From NCBI RefSeq assembly GCF_954871325.1, contig NC_088776.1:1007671-1071670 (forward strand): a DNA stretch of 64,000 bases, in the 5' to 3' direction. Position numbers and translations under genes: made by a program. The stretch's first letter is position 1, and every line of letters begins with the position of its first letter. Source of the stretch: Gordionus sp. m RMFG-2023. Taxonomy: Eukaryota; Nematomorpha; Gordioida; Chordodea; Parachordodidae. Below are positions 38,331-50,837 of this stretch, piece by piece. Below the pieces are notes generated by a model. It did no database searches and had not been told where the DNA came from. It saw only the letters and a program-made list of their open reading frames with translations.

Positions 38331-41300
38331 AAATAAAAGAGCAAAAGCCAAAGAAACAGAAATTCAAAAAAAATAGAAACAGAAATACCAAATTTATCGA
38401 AACATAAATTCCAAATATTTAGAAACAGAATCCAAGTCCATGCAAACAAAAATTTAAAAGCGATAAAAACAGAAATTATAAGACCATCGAAACAGAAATT
38501 ACAAATTGATCGAAACAGAAGTTCCAAATCCATAGAAACAAAATACAAAACCATCGAAACAGTTCCAAATCCATAGAAACAGACAAATACATCCAAACAA
38601 AAACATAAGCCATAGAAGCAGAAATACAAAACCATCGAAACAGTTCCCAAATCCATAGAAACAGAAATTACAAATCCATCCAAACAAAAACATAAGCCAT
38701 AGAAACAGAAATTGAAAATCAAAACAGCAATTCCACATTTATCTAAACAAATCAGACATAGAAACATAAATTCAAAAATCATCGAATCAGAAATTCCAAA
38801 TTTATCTAAACAGAAGTTCCAAATCCATAGAAAGAGAAATAACCATCAAAACAGTTCCAAATCCATAGAAACGAAATTCCACATCCATCCAAACATATCA
38901 AAACACATAGAAAAATAAATTAAAATACCATCAAATCAGAAATTCCAAATTTATCGAAATAGAAGTTCCAAATCCATAGAAATAGAAATACAAAACCATC
39001 AAAACAGTTCCAAATCCATAGAAACAGAAATTCCACATCCATCTAAACAAATCAAAAGACATAGAAACATAAATTTAAAAACCATCGAAACAGATATTCC
39101 AAATTTATCGAAACAGAAGTTAAAAATCCATAGAAAAAGAAATACAAACCATCAAAACAGTTCCAAATCCTTAGAAACAGAAATTCCACATCCATCCCAA
39201 ACAAATCAAAAGACATAGAAAAATAAATTTAAAAACCATTGAAACAGAAATTCCACATTTATACAAATAGATCAAAAGACATAGAAACATAAATTCAAAA
39301 ACCATCGAAACAGATATTCCAAATTTATCGAAACAGAAGTTCCAAATCCATAGAAACAGAAATACAAAATCATTAAAACAGTTACAAATCCTTAGAAACA
39401 GAAATTCCACATCCATCCAAACAAATCTAAAGACATAGAAAAATAAATTAAAAAACCATCGAAACAGAAATTCCAAATTTATCGAAACAGAAGTTCTAAA
39501 TCCATAGAAACAGAAATACAAAACCATCAAAACAGTTCCAAATTCATAGAAACAGAAATTCCACATCCATCCAAACAAATCAAAAGACATAGAAACATAA
39601 ATTCAAAAACCATCGAAACAGAAATTCCACATTTATACAAATAGATCAAAAGACATAGAAACATAAATTCAAAAACCATCGAAACAGAAATTCCACATTT
39701 ATCCAAACAAATCAAAAGGCATAGAAACATAAATTCAAAAACCATCGGAAACAGAAATTCCAAATTTATCAAAACAGAAGTTCCAAATCCATAGAAACAG
39801 AAATACAAAACCATCAAAACAGTTCCAAATCCATAGAAACAGAAATTCCAATCCAAAATCAAAAGACAGAAAAATAAATTAAAAAACCATCGAATCAGAA
39901 ATTCCAAATTTATCGAAACAGAAGTTCCAAATCCATAGAAACAGAAATAAAAAACCATCAAAACAGTTCCAAATTCATAGAAACAGAAATTCCAAATTTA
40001 TCGAAACAGAAGTTCCAAATCCATAGAAACAGAAATAAAAAACCATCAAAACAGTTCCAAATTCATAGAAACAGAAATTCCATATCCATCCAAAAAAATC
40101 AAAAGACATAGAAACATAAATTCAAAAACCATTGAAACAGAAATTCCACATTTATACAAATAGATCAAAAGACATAGAAACATAAATTCAAAAACCATCG
40201 AAACAGAAATTCCACATTTATCCAAACAAATCAAAAGGCATAGAAACATAAATTCAAAAACCATCGAAACAGAAATTCCAAATTTATCAAAACAGAAAGT
40301 TCCAAATCCATAGAAACAGAAATACAAAACCATCAAAACAGTTCCAAATCCATAGAAACAGAAATTCCAATCCAAAATCAAAAGACAGAAAAATAAATTA
40401 AAAAACCATCGAATCAGAAATTCCAAATTTATCGAAACAAAAGTTCCAAATCCATAGAAACAGAAATACAAAACCATCAAATCAGTTCCAAATCCATAGA
40501 AACAGAAATCCCACATCCATCCAAACAAATCAAAAGACATAGAAACATAAATTCAAAAACCATCGAAACAAAAATTCCAAATTTATCGAAACAGAAGTTC
40601 CAAATCCATAGAAACAGAAATACAAAACCATCAAAACAGTTCCAAATTCATAGAAACAGAAATTCCATATCCATCCAAACAAATCAAAAGACATAGAAAC
40701 ATAAATTCAAAAACCATTGAAACAGAAATTCCACATTTATACAAATAGCTCAAAAGACATAGAAACATAAATTCAAAAACCATCGAAACAGAAATTCCAA
40801 ATTTATCGAAAAAGATGTTCCAAATCCATAGAAACAGAAATACAATATTATCAAAACAGTTCCAAATCCATAGAAACAGAAATTCCACATCCATCCAAAC
40901 AAATACAAAAGACATATAAACATAAATTCAAAAACCATCGAAACAGAAATTCCACATTTATCCAAACAAATCAAAAGGCATAGAAACATAAATTCAAAAA
41001 CCATCGAAACAGAAATTCCAAATTTATCGAAACAAAAGTTCCAAATCCATAGAAACAGAAATACAAAAGCATCAAAACAGTTCCAAATCCATAGAAACAG
41101 AAATTCCACATCCATCCAAACAAATCAAAAGACGTAGAAACATAAATTCAAAAACCATCGAAATCAAAAATTCCAAATTTATCGAAACAGAAGTTTTAAA
41201 TCCATAGAAACAGAAATACAAAACCATCAAAACAGTTCCAAATTCATAGAAACAGAAATTCCATATCCATCCAAACAAATCAAAAGACATAGAAACATAA

Positions 41301-44300
41301 ATTCAAAAACCATTGAAACAGAAATTCCACATTTATACAAATAGATCAAAAGACATAGAAACATAAATTCAAAAACCATCGAAACAGAAATTCCAAATTT
41401 ATCGAAACAGAAATTCCAAATCCATAGAAACAGAAATACAAAATTATCAAAACAGTTCCAAATCCATAGAAACAGAAATTCCACATCCATCCAAACAAAT
41501 CAAAAGACATATAAATATAAATTCAAAAACCATCGAAACAGAAATTCCAAATTTATCGAAACAGAAGTTCCAAATCCATAGAAACAGAAATACAAAACCA
41601 TCAAAACAGTTCCAAATTCATAGAAACAGAAATTCCATATCCATCCAAACAAATCAAAAGACATAGAAACATAAATTCAAAAACCATTGAAACAGAAATT
41701 CCACATTTATACAAATAGCTCAAAAGACATAGAAACATAAATTCAAAAACCATCGAAACAGAAATTCCAAATTTATCGAAAAAGATGTTCCAAATCCATA
41801 GAAACAGAAATACAAAATCATTAAAACAGTTACAAATCCTTAGAAACAGAAATTCCACATCCATCCAAACAAATCTAAAGACATAGAAAAATAAATTAAA
41901 AAACCATCGAAACAGAAATTCCAAATTTATCGAAACAGAAGTTCTAAATCCATAGAAACAGAAATACAAAACCATCAAAACAGTTCCAAATTCATAGAAA
42001 CAGAAATTCCACATCCATCCAAACAAATCAAAAGACATAGAAACATAAATTCAAAAACCATCGAAACAGAAATTCCACATTTATACAAATAGATCAAAAG
42101 ACATAGAAACATAAATTCAAAAACCATCGAAACAGAAATTCCACATTTATCCAAACAAATCAAAAGGCATAGAAACATAAATTCAAAAACCATCGAAACA
42201 GAAATTCCAAATTTATCAAAACAGAAGTTCCAAATCCATAGAAACAGAAATACAAAACCATCAAAACAGTTCCAAATCCATAGAAACAGAAATTCCAATC
42301 CAAAATCAAAAGACAGAAAAATAAATTAAAAAACCATCGAATCAGAAATTCCAAATTTATCGAAACAGAAGTTCCAAATCCATAGAAACAGAAATAAAAA
42401 ACCATCAAAACAGTTCCAAATTCATAGAAACAGAAATTCCAAATTTATCGAAACAGAAGTTCCAAATCCATAGAAACAGAAATAAAAAACCATCAAAACA
42501 GTTCCAAATTCATAGAAACAGAAATTCCATATCCATCCAAAAAAATCAAAAGACATAGAAACATAAATTCAAAAACCATTGAAACAGAAATTCCACATTT
42601 ATACAAATAGATCAAAAGACATAGAAACATAAATTCAAAAACCATCGAAACAGAAATTCCACATTTATCCAAACAAATCAAAAGGCATAGAAACATAAAT
42701 TCAAAAACCATCGAAACAGAAATTCCAAATTTATCAAAACAGAAGTTCCAAATCCATAGAAACAGAAATACAAAACCATCAAAACAGTTCCAAATCCATA
42801 GAAACAGAAATTCCAATCCAAAATCAAAAGACAGAAAAATAAATTAAAAAACCATCGAATCAGAAATTCCAAATTTATCGAAACAAAAGTTCCAAATCCA
42901 TAGAAACAGAAATACAAAACCATCAAATCAGTTCCAAATCCATAGAAACAGAAATCCCACATCCATCCAAACAAATCAAAAGACATAGAAACATAAATTC
43001 AAAAACCATCGAAACAAAAATTCCAAATTTATCGAAACAGAAGTTCCAAATCCATAGAAACAGAAATACAAAACCATCAAAACAGTTCCAAATTCATAGA
43101 AACAGAAATTCCATATCCATCCAAACAAATCAAAAGACATAGAAACATAAATTCAAAAACCATTGAAACAGAAATTCCACATTTATACAAATAGCTCAAA
43201 AGACATAGAAACATAAATTCAAAAACCATCGAAACAGAAATTCCAAATTTATCGAAAAAGATGTTCCAAATCCATAGAAACAGAAATACAATATTATCAA
43301 AACAGTTCCAAATCCATAGAAACAGAAATTCCACATCCATCCAAACAAATCAAAAGACATATAAACATAAATTCAAAAACCATCGAAACAGAAATTCCAC
43401 ATTTATCCAAACAAATCAAAAGGCATAGAAACATAAATTCAAAAACCATCGAAACAGAAATTCCAAATTTATCGAAACAAAAGTTCCAAATCCATAGAAA
43501 CAGAAATACAAAAGCATCAAAACAGTTCCAAATCCATAGAAACAGAAATTCCAATCCATCCAAACAAATCAAAAGACGTAGAAACATAAATTCAAAAACC
43601 ATCGAAACAAAAATTCCAAATTTATCGAAACAGAAGTTTTAAATCCATAGAAACAGAAATACAAAACCATCAAAACAGTTCCAAATTCATAGAAACAGAA
43701 ATTCCATATCCATCCAAACAAATCAAAAGACATAGAAACATAAATTCAAAAACCATTGAAACAGAAATTCCACATTTATACAAATAGATCAAAAGACATA
43801 GAAACATAAATTCAAAAACCATCGAAACAGAAATTCCAAATTTATCGAAACAGAAATTCCAAATCCATAGAAACAGAAATACAAAATTATCAAAACAGTT
43901 CCAAATCCATAGAAACAGAAATTCCACATCCATCCAAACAAATCAAAAGACATATAAATATAAATTCAAAAACCATCGAAACAGAAATTCCAAATTTATC
44001 GAAACAGAAGTTCCAAATCCATAGAAACAGAAATACAAAACCATCAAAACAGTTCCAAATTCATAGAAACAGAAATTCCATATCCATCCAAACAAATCAA
44101 AAGACATAGAAACATAAATTCAAAAACCATTGAAACAGAAATTCCACATTTATACAAATAGCTCAAAAGACATAGAAACATAAATTCAAAAACCATCGAA
44201 ACAGAAATTCCAAATTTATCGAAAAAGATGTTCCAAATCCATAGAAACAGAAATACAATATTATCAAAACAGTTCCAAATCCATAGAAACAGAAATTCCA

Positions 44301-45450
44301 CATCCATCCAAAAAAATCAAAAGACATAGAAACATAAATTCAAAAACCATCGAAACAGATATTCCAAATTTATCAAAACAGAAGTTAAAAATCCATAGAA
44401 ACAGAAATACAAACCATCAAAACAGTTCCAAATCCTTAGAAACAGAAATTCCACATCCATCCAAACAAATCAAAAGACATAGAAACATAAATTCAAAAAC
44501 CATCGAAACAGATATTCCAAATTTATCGAAACAGAAGTTCCAAATCCATAGAAACAGAAATACAAAATCATTAAAACAGTTACAAATCCTTAGAAACAGA
44601 AATTCCACATCCATCCAAACAAATCTAAAGACATAGAAAAATAAATTAAAAAACCATCGAAACAGAAATTCCAAATTTATCGAAACAGAAGTTCCAAATC
44701 CATAGAAACAGAAATACAAAACCATCAAAACAGTTCCAAATTCATAGAAACAGAAATTCCACATCCATCCAAACAAATCAAAAGACATAGAAACATAAAT
44801 TCAAAAACCATTGAAACAGAAATTCCACATTTATCCAAACAAATCAAAAGACATAGAAACATAAATTCAAAAACCATCGAGATAGTTCCAAATTTATCGA
44901 AACAGAAGTTCCAAATCCATAGAAACAGAAATACAAAACCATCAAAACAGTTCCAAATCCATAGAAACAGAAATTCCACATCCATCCAAACAAATCAAAA
45001 GACATAGAAAAATAAATTAAAAAACCATCGAAAATGAAATTCCAAATTTATCGAAACAAAAGTTTCAAATCCATAGAAACAGAAATTACAAATACATCTA
45101 AACAAAAATTCAAAAGCCATTGAAATAGAAATTCAAAAGCAATCGAAACAGAAGTTTCAAATCCATAGAAACAAAAACTTAAAACCATCGAAACAGAAAT
45201 TCTAAATCCATTGAAACAGAAGTTCTAAATCTATCCAAACAGAAATTCAAAATCCATCGAAAGAGAAGTTCCTAATCCCTAGAAACAGAAATTCAAAATC
45301 CATGAACAGAAAATCCAAATCCTTGGAATTCCAAATCCATAGAAACAAAATTGAAAATACATCCAAACAGAAATTTAAAACCCAAAGAAACAGAAGTTCC
45401 AAATCCATCGAAATAGAAATTCCAAATCTATTGAAACAGAAGTGCAAACT
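38330..45450. repeat. 7-kb satellite of 20-23-bp units
   Basis: Units follow the theme AAATTCCAAATCCATAGAAA-CAG with alternations such as ACATCCATCCAAAC, AAAACCATCAAAACAG, AAATTTATCGAAACAG and AAGACATAGAAACAT. About seven units form a block near 150-155 bp and about ten form one near 220 bp. At a larger scale 39.36-41.81 kb is repeated at 41.81-44.26 kb. Units at both edges (38.35-38.9 and 45.0-45.45 kb) are the most diverged. Many long minus-strand frames rich in FCFYGFG and GISVSM occur only because the repeat lacks stops in some frames; they are not genes. Confidence 0.97.
39360..44260. repeat. Higher-order tandem duplication inside the satellite, unit about 2.445 kb
   Basis: Idiosyncratic variants recur at a constant offset. 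The AAATCTAAAGACATAGAAAA variant is at 39,424 and 41,874 and again near 44,622. ATATCCATCCAAAAAAATC is at 40,081 and 42,529. AAATCCCACATCCATCC is at 40,507 and 42,953. GACGTAGAAAC is at 41,131 and 43,575. Offsets fall from about 2,450 to about 2,444 bp along the array, consistent with one segmental duplication plus small indels. Confidence 0.85.
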
Positions 45451-46606
45451 TTAACTTCCAAACCATCGTAACCTCACCACCCAAGAGCAATGCGACCTGA
45501 TCAACAAATTTAATAAATAAGAATATTTTTAATATTAAAAACCGCTTATTGATAGCAATATTGTCATAAAATTTATTAAAATCCGATCTAATTTCCTTAC
45601 AGCTATTTAAATTGGAACGTATTTTAAAGCTTTGATTATTTTACAATCCAGAACGGTGTGTTTGAAACTCTTGTCATTTAAATAATTTTAAGCTAATTTA
45701 GATTGGCATTAAAAAAAATCTTTCAACATTCAGCTTTGCGTTTATATTATTCTTAATTTTGTCAATTACCATTAACTAGCTTAAAATTATAAATTTTTGT
45801 TCTCGGCGTGAATTATAAAAATGAGATAAACCTTCATTATCTGATTTAAATTTATAAAAATTTATCCGCAAAAAATTTCCATAATATTATAGAACATTTA
45901 TGAATTCTGTTAATATACATATATACAGGTATTATATTTTTGTCATTATAATTACAGAAATTCTAAAGCCCAGAAGTACAAAAGCCATTGAAACAGAAAA
46001 TCAAAAGGCATCGAAACAGAAGTACCAAATCCATCGAAACAGAAATTTAAAAGACATCAAATAGAAGTGCGAACTAAATTTTAACTTCCAAACCATCGTA
46101 ACCTCACCACCCATGCGACCTGATCAACAAATTTAATAAATTTAAATTTTTTTAAAATTAAAAAACCGCTTATTGATAGCAATATTGTCATAAAAACTTA
46201 TTTATTAAAATCCGATCTAATTTCCATACAGCTATTCAAATTGGAACGTATTTTAAAGCTTTGATTATTTTACAATCCAGAACGGTGTGTTTGAAACCCT
46301 TGTCATTTAAATAATAAGATAATTTAGATTGGTTTAAAAAAAAATCTTTCAACATTCAGCTTTGCGTTTATATTATTCGTAATTTTGACAAATTACATTT
46401 CAATTTAAAAATAAAAAAACTAGCTTAAAATTATAAATTTTTGTTCGCGGCGTGAATTTAAAAATGAAATAAACCTTCATTATCTGATTTAAATTTATAA
46501 AAATTTATCCGCCTTGATATTATAGAACATTTATTTAATATTCACATACATATATACAGGAAATAAAAATTGCTATTATATTTTTGTCATTAAAATTATC
46601 TAAATG
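45433..46606. repeat. Tandem pair of about 530-bp units beside the satellite
   Basis: Unit 1 (45,433-45,957) and unit 2 (46,062-46,606) share ACTTCCAAACCATCGTAACC, GCTTATTGATAGCAATATTG, CAATCCAGAACGGTGTGTTT and ACATATATACAGG in order. A short satellite island (45,958-46,061) separates them, so the duplicated block included satellite sequence. Confidence 0.92.
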
Positions 46607-49025
46607 ATTCAGTATCATATCGATTGGCACTCTAGATATATGTATATTAAAGAATAAAATTCATAATTTTGCATAAATTTGTCATTTGATGTAGTAATAT
46701 TATTAATGATTAACAAAAGTAATAAGAATAATATATAGAATTTTTGGTTAAATAATATATTTCTCTCATTTTGCGTAATTAGCTATTAAATATAATAATA
46801 TTTATCGGAGTTGATAATTTTAAATCAAATTATTAATAATTATGATATTATTCTTTAATCAAATATATTAAATAATTGAAATAGAATTATTTACCGATAT
46901 CATTTTCTTGGGTTTGAAATGCATTTAATGGCTAAAGACATTAGAGATGATTAGGGATAAAAATAATTCGTTATTCCGCGAAGAAAACATCAATGAGAAA
47001 ACATAATCTATTTTTAATTATTATAATCATCTTAAAATGAATATTTTATAAAATATTCAGTATTATAATAATGATTTTATAATTTGCTCAGTTTATTAAA
47101 TTTATTTTTAAGAAATTTACTTTAACAAAAAAAGCTCAAAAATTTCGAATAATATTTAAGCAGGTTTTTGTTTTTATGCTGTTTTAATGCTGTTTTTTTG
47201 CTGTTTTTTTGCTGTTTTTTTGCTGTTTTTTATGATATAAACGAAGTATATTTTTTGTTTCATTTTACATATATAGGGTTGAGTTGACCTCGGATAATAT
47301 ATTTTAATCTTAGGAAGAATTGTCAGTTTTTCTTTTAAATTTGAAAATAAATTTTCCCAGTTCTTTTGGTGAGATCTAATTACGGCCACTGGAATATAAA
47401 ACATATGCAAGCACATTGTTAATCATAAAAATATTGGTTTATTAATGGAAAAAATTTATTTTGTCTACACTTTTTTTTAGATTAAAATTTGCTTTTTTTT
47501 TGACTCAAAATTTTGAATTTTTAGTCATTATTTAAAAATATTTAAAGTCATTATTTAAAATCTAGATATTATTTTTTTTCCCTGGGGGGGGGGGGGCGGG
47601 AGAAGGGATATTTTCTTTAGTTTGAAAAGTTCAGAGTTCTAATATACACCATGAAAAACATAAACTACGGTGGAAGGAGTATTAGGAATGATCATGTTGA
47701 CGGTTATTCTTTTTCCTCTTCCACTCTCCGCTCTTGGAAGAAGCGGGTTACTTTCTAAAAAAAGAAAAATTTTTTTTGCTCAGAAATGTTAGAATTACTG
47801 AAAATAAATATGGGTTTTTTCCCAAAGATTTTTATTAATTTGATATAATGAGTAACATGTATAATTTAAAATTTAAACGAAATATAAGCGTAATAATAAT
47901 ATTCTTATAAAAATTGAATAAAAAAAATTTCCGTGTAGACGCTATATACGTATATATTTCTAGACTTAGGGAATCTATTCAATAGGACTATCTTGACATA
48001 GAACTTTTAATAGTCACGTATCCTAAAACCTAGCTAGGGCGGTGGATATTAGCTTGAATTTGACTTCGTTTTTCCTTTAATATTTAGTTGCCAGTTCTAT
48101 TAGGATATGTTATAATTTCATAAATTTCACTGTGCTGCATTAGCGTTTTCGAAGTCCAATTTTGAAATTTCCTGGTGAGCCTAAACTATACCTATATTAC
48201 TGCCACAGAACTCACCTAGGAATAATTAAAAATATTAGCCTCATTGCGTTATAACCATGTGTATTCATTTCAGCCCCCAAGTGGCTATCTAAATTGGGTA
48301 ACTGTCAATTTGGTTATAATCATGTTAACGATTTTGAGCATGGTGGATTAACTGCAAATCTGAGACAACAACCTAAATAGTAATAAAAATATACTCTATA
48401 AGAATAATATTGTAAAATATTCACTGAAAAGTTGGTTTATCTAGTGAATTTTTTAAGGTCCGTTTCAAATAACTCACGTTATTAAAATTACATTTCGAAA
48501 TCAAGGTACATGACTATTAATATTTTCATGTTTATTTATATATGTGCTTTTTTTACATTGATAAATTTGGATATTATATTAAAACAATTATCTTATATTA
48601 CTTTAATGTTGGATTAGATTATTTGTAAATTTTAAAAAGTGAAAAATGAAATTGTTTTTATCTTTGGATTTACTTTAAAATTTTATTCATGATTGATATT
48701 TTTTCATTGATTTTAGCATTAATTTTAAATATATTTTAATTTATTGACTAACGCAAAAATCAAGAACAGAATTATGATGAACGCCGCCAAGGTTAGCGGG
48801 AAGCGATTCCGCGATGACGTAGAGGTCTATGTATTTTGCCCCTCTGAAATTCTATATCATCCCCTGTAGCATGAAACTATTTGGTTGATTTCACAAATAT
48901 AACATGGTTTAGCTTAATTTAGACCTAGAACTAGTGCATTGAAATGCACGATACTGATTCTACTAGGCCATAGAGTCTATTCGAAAGCAGCAATCATTTT
49001 TGTATGGGTAAAATTAAGACACTTT
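46607..49025. other. AT-rich DNA, no supported gene
   Basis: It contains four GCTGTTTTTTT repeats at 47,176-47,229 and a G-rich run at 47,584-47,603. The minus-strand frame 47,174-47,416 is low-complexity at its end and unsupported. A small less AT-rich patch at 48,775-48,840 has no recognisable content. Confidence 0.45.
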
Positions 49026-49029
49026 GAAT

Positions 49030-50330
49030 ACTGTAATAAACACATTAGAAATCGATAACGTTGAAAGCTCAGTAATTTTGTAATATTAAGATATTTATGG
49101 AAAATAAATTTTCTGATATATTTTTCAAGTTCTTTAATTTACTTTAATTTATATACGGTTATTAAATAAAAATTAAGATAGCATGCCTACCGATGTTCAG
49201 AGGAAACACTCCATCTTTCTGGGAACAAACTGTTACAGGGCACCAGAAGTTTTAGTAACCCTTATTATAGTAAATACAATATTTCATTCTATTTCACAAT
49301 AAAATTTTCTATTTTTATTAATATAATCGTAAAGATAGTATAATAACTTTGGAATTTAGTAAGAAAAAAAAATCGTAATAATTATATATTTAAAATAATA
49401 TTATATTTTATAAATAATCGTTATCGTAATTTTTAAAACTACTAGAAATATTTCTTTATATAAAAATTCAAAGACTTCTGCATTGACTGGTGGGCCTTAG
49501 GGGTAGTTCTGTACGAAATGCTGGTTGGCGAACTCCCCTTTGGCCTAGAAGCCAAACATATCAGATCCAGGTTCAATAATTTACAAATACTTTTAATGAA
49601 ATTTAATTAAAAACATATTTAAACTCAATATATTATCATTGAGTTAAAAATTCAATTATAAAGATAGTAGGCATATTTAATCTATATTTTATTTCTTTTT
49701 AGTCAAACTCGAACGACTTACAAAGTTCGTTTCAATCAAAGCTTTATCCATCATACATGTATTTCTGACCGAAGTTTGATATAAATAATTAAATTTTATT
49801 ATAAAACATTATATCACAAAATTCAGATGAATGATAAAATTAAGCTTATATTCAAAATATGCTTTAAGAAATTAAAAATTTTCTGAATTTAAACCTAATG
49901 TTGAATTTTTAAATTTTTTTAGAGGTGCATTTTTTTGATATATTTATTCATATATTAAATGGCTTATTATTTATTTTCATTAAAGTTTTCATAAACAAAT
50001 TTTAAAAAATTCAATTTTAAACCTACCTTCACTCATAAATATAAACATCATATTATAATTAATAGGATCCCAGGAAAAGGCTCGGTGCTAATCCGATGGA
50101 TATCAAATCTCACCCTATTTTTCCAAAAAATAAATTGGGAGCTGGTAAAATTATATAGTTTATCTTATTGAGTTTCATTATTTATTTATACATTTTTTTA
50201 CAAATCTTTTAAGCTTGAGCAGAAAATGATTACACCCCCCTATACACCGGAAACGGGTTGCTACAACCGTAAATATAGGGGGGTTTGGGATGCCGTGAAA
50301 CTTGTTCAAATATGACATGGCTCATATCGA
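49030..50330 (+). repeat. Left arm of kinase palindrome
   Basis: It is matched in reverse complement by 50,838-52,070. Inner ends agree (GGGGTTTG, then ATATGACATGGCTCATATC), as do exons, introns and an outer AATAAACACATTAG-like edge. The 0.5-kb spacer lets the two strands form a stem-loop. Confidence 0.9.
49201..50144 (+). pseudogene. AGC-kinase (PKC/PKN-like) catalytic-domain fragment, palindrome copy 1
   Basis: Three exon-like blocks sit between splice signals. 49,201-49,254 reads RKHSIFLGTNCYRAPEVL (activation segment, GTxxYxAPE). About 49,468-49,570 reads DWWALGVVLYEMLVGELPF (subdomain IX). 50,065-50,144 reads DPRKRLGANPMDIKSHP (subdomain XI). The order and the DWWALGVxxYEM signature are those of PKC/PKN-type Ser/Thr kinases. 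The third block has one extra base against copy 2, which shifts frame after KSHP. N-lobe, HRD and DFG segments are absent, and the arm ends soon after. This is a fragment of a larger gene whose parent lies elsewhere. Confidence 0.75.
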
Positions 50331-50468
50331 GGAATAACCTTTATGAAAATGTGTTCAATTCTCTTAGCGCCCCTTTGATTGGCAGAAATAGATTACTGAA
50401 TAACGTAATGTAGACTATTATTGCCATAAATAGTTTAAATGGCGGTTTTTACGGCCAACCATAATTAG

Positions 50469-50757
50469 TTGCCTTATTACGAAGTCAGAAATCCTTGGGC
50501 ACCAGATTCTATGACATCTTTGCCTACTGTTGGGAAACGTAGAGGTAAAAGCACTAAAGGAAGGGATTCCTATAAATATTATTTGACGGAAGATGAATAT
50601 AAAATTAACTCGTCTAAATATAAGAGAGAAGTAATTACATTTTCACTCTTCAAAACTCGCTCTATTTGTAGTATTGTTCTACTATTTCTAACACTAGTTC
50701 TAAATCGCTTGACAAGAACTATAGGAGAGTATTACTTGTATTTAACTAATATTTGAA
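50469..50757 (+). other. Palindrome spacer with retroelement-tail segment
   Basis: 50,513-50,610 is nearly identical to 37,917-38,013, the tail after the Ty3/Gypsy-like integrase fossil (shared reading LPTVGKRRGK, KGRDSYKYYLTEDEYK). Similarity stops on both sides. The open frame continues through unrelated hydrophobic sequence and I do not regard it as a functional gene. Confidence 0.7.
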
Positions 50758-50837
50758 AGATCCCAGGATAGTATTTGTACAGTATGGGTTTACTCGGGCC
50801 ATAGGTCTGGGATTTAACCATTCTTCTATACCCTCTA

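Noticed and set aside
38327-45447. Many overlapping minus-strand frames rich in FCFYGFG / FGISVSM and one plus-strand IHRNRN-type frame
   Set aside because: They are translations of a stop-poor short-unit satellite in several frames at once, with no start context or non-repeat domain.
47174-47416. 80-residue minus-strand frame
   Set aside because: The lysine-rich end comes from GCTGTTTTTTT repeats and the rest has no recognisable domain.
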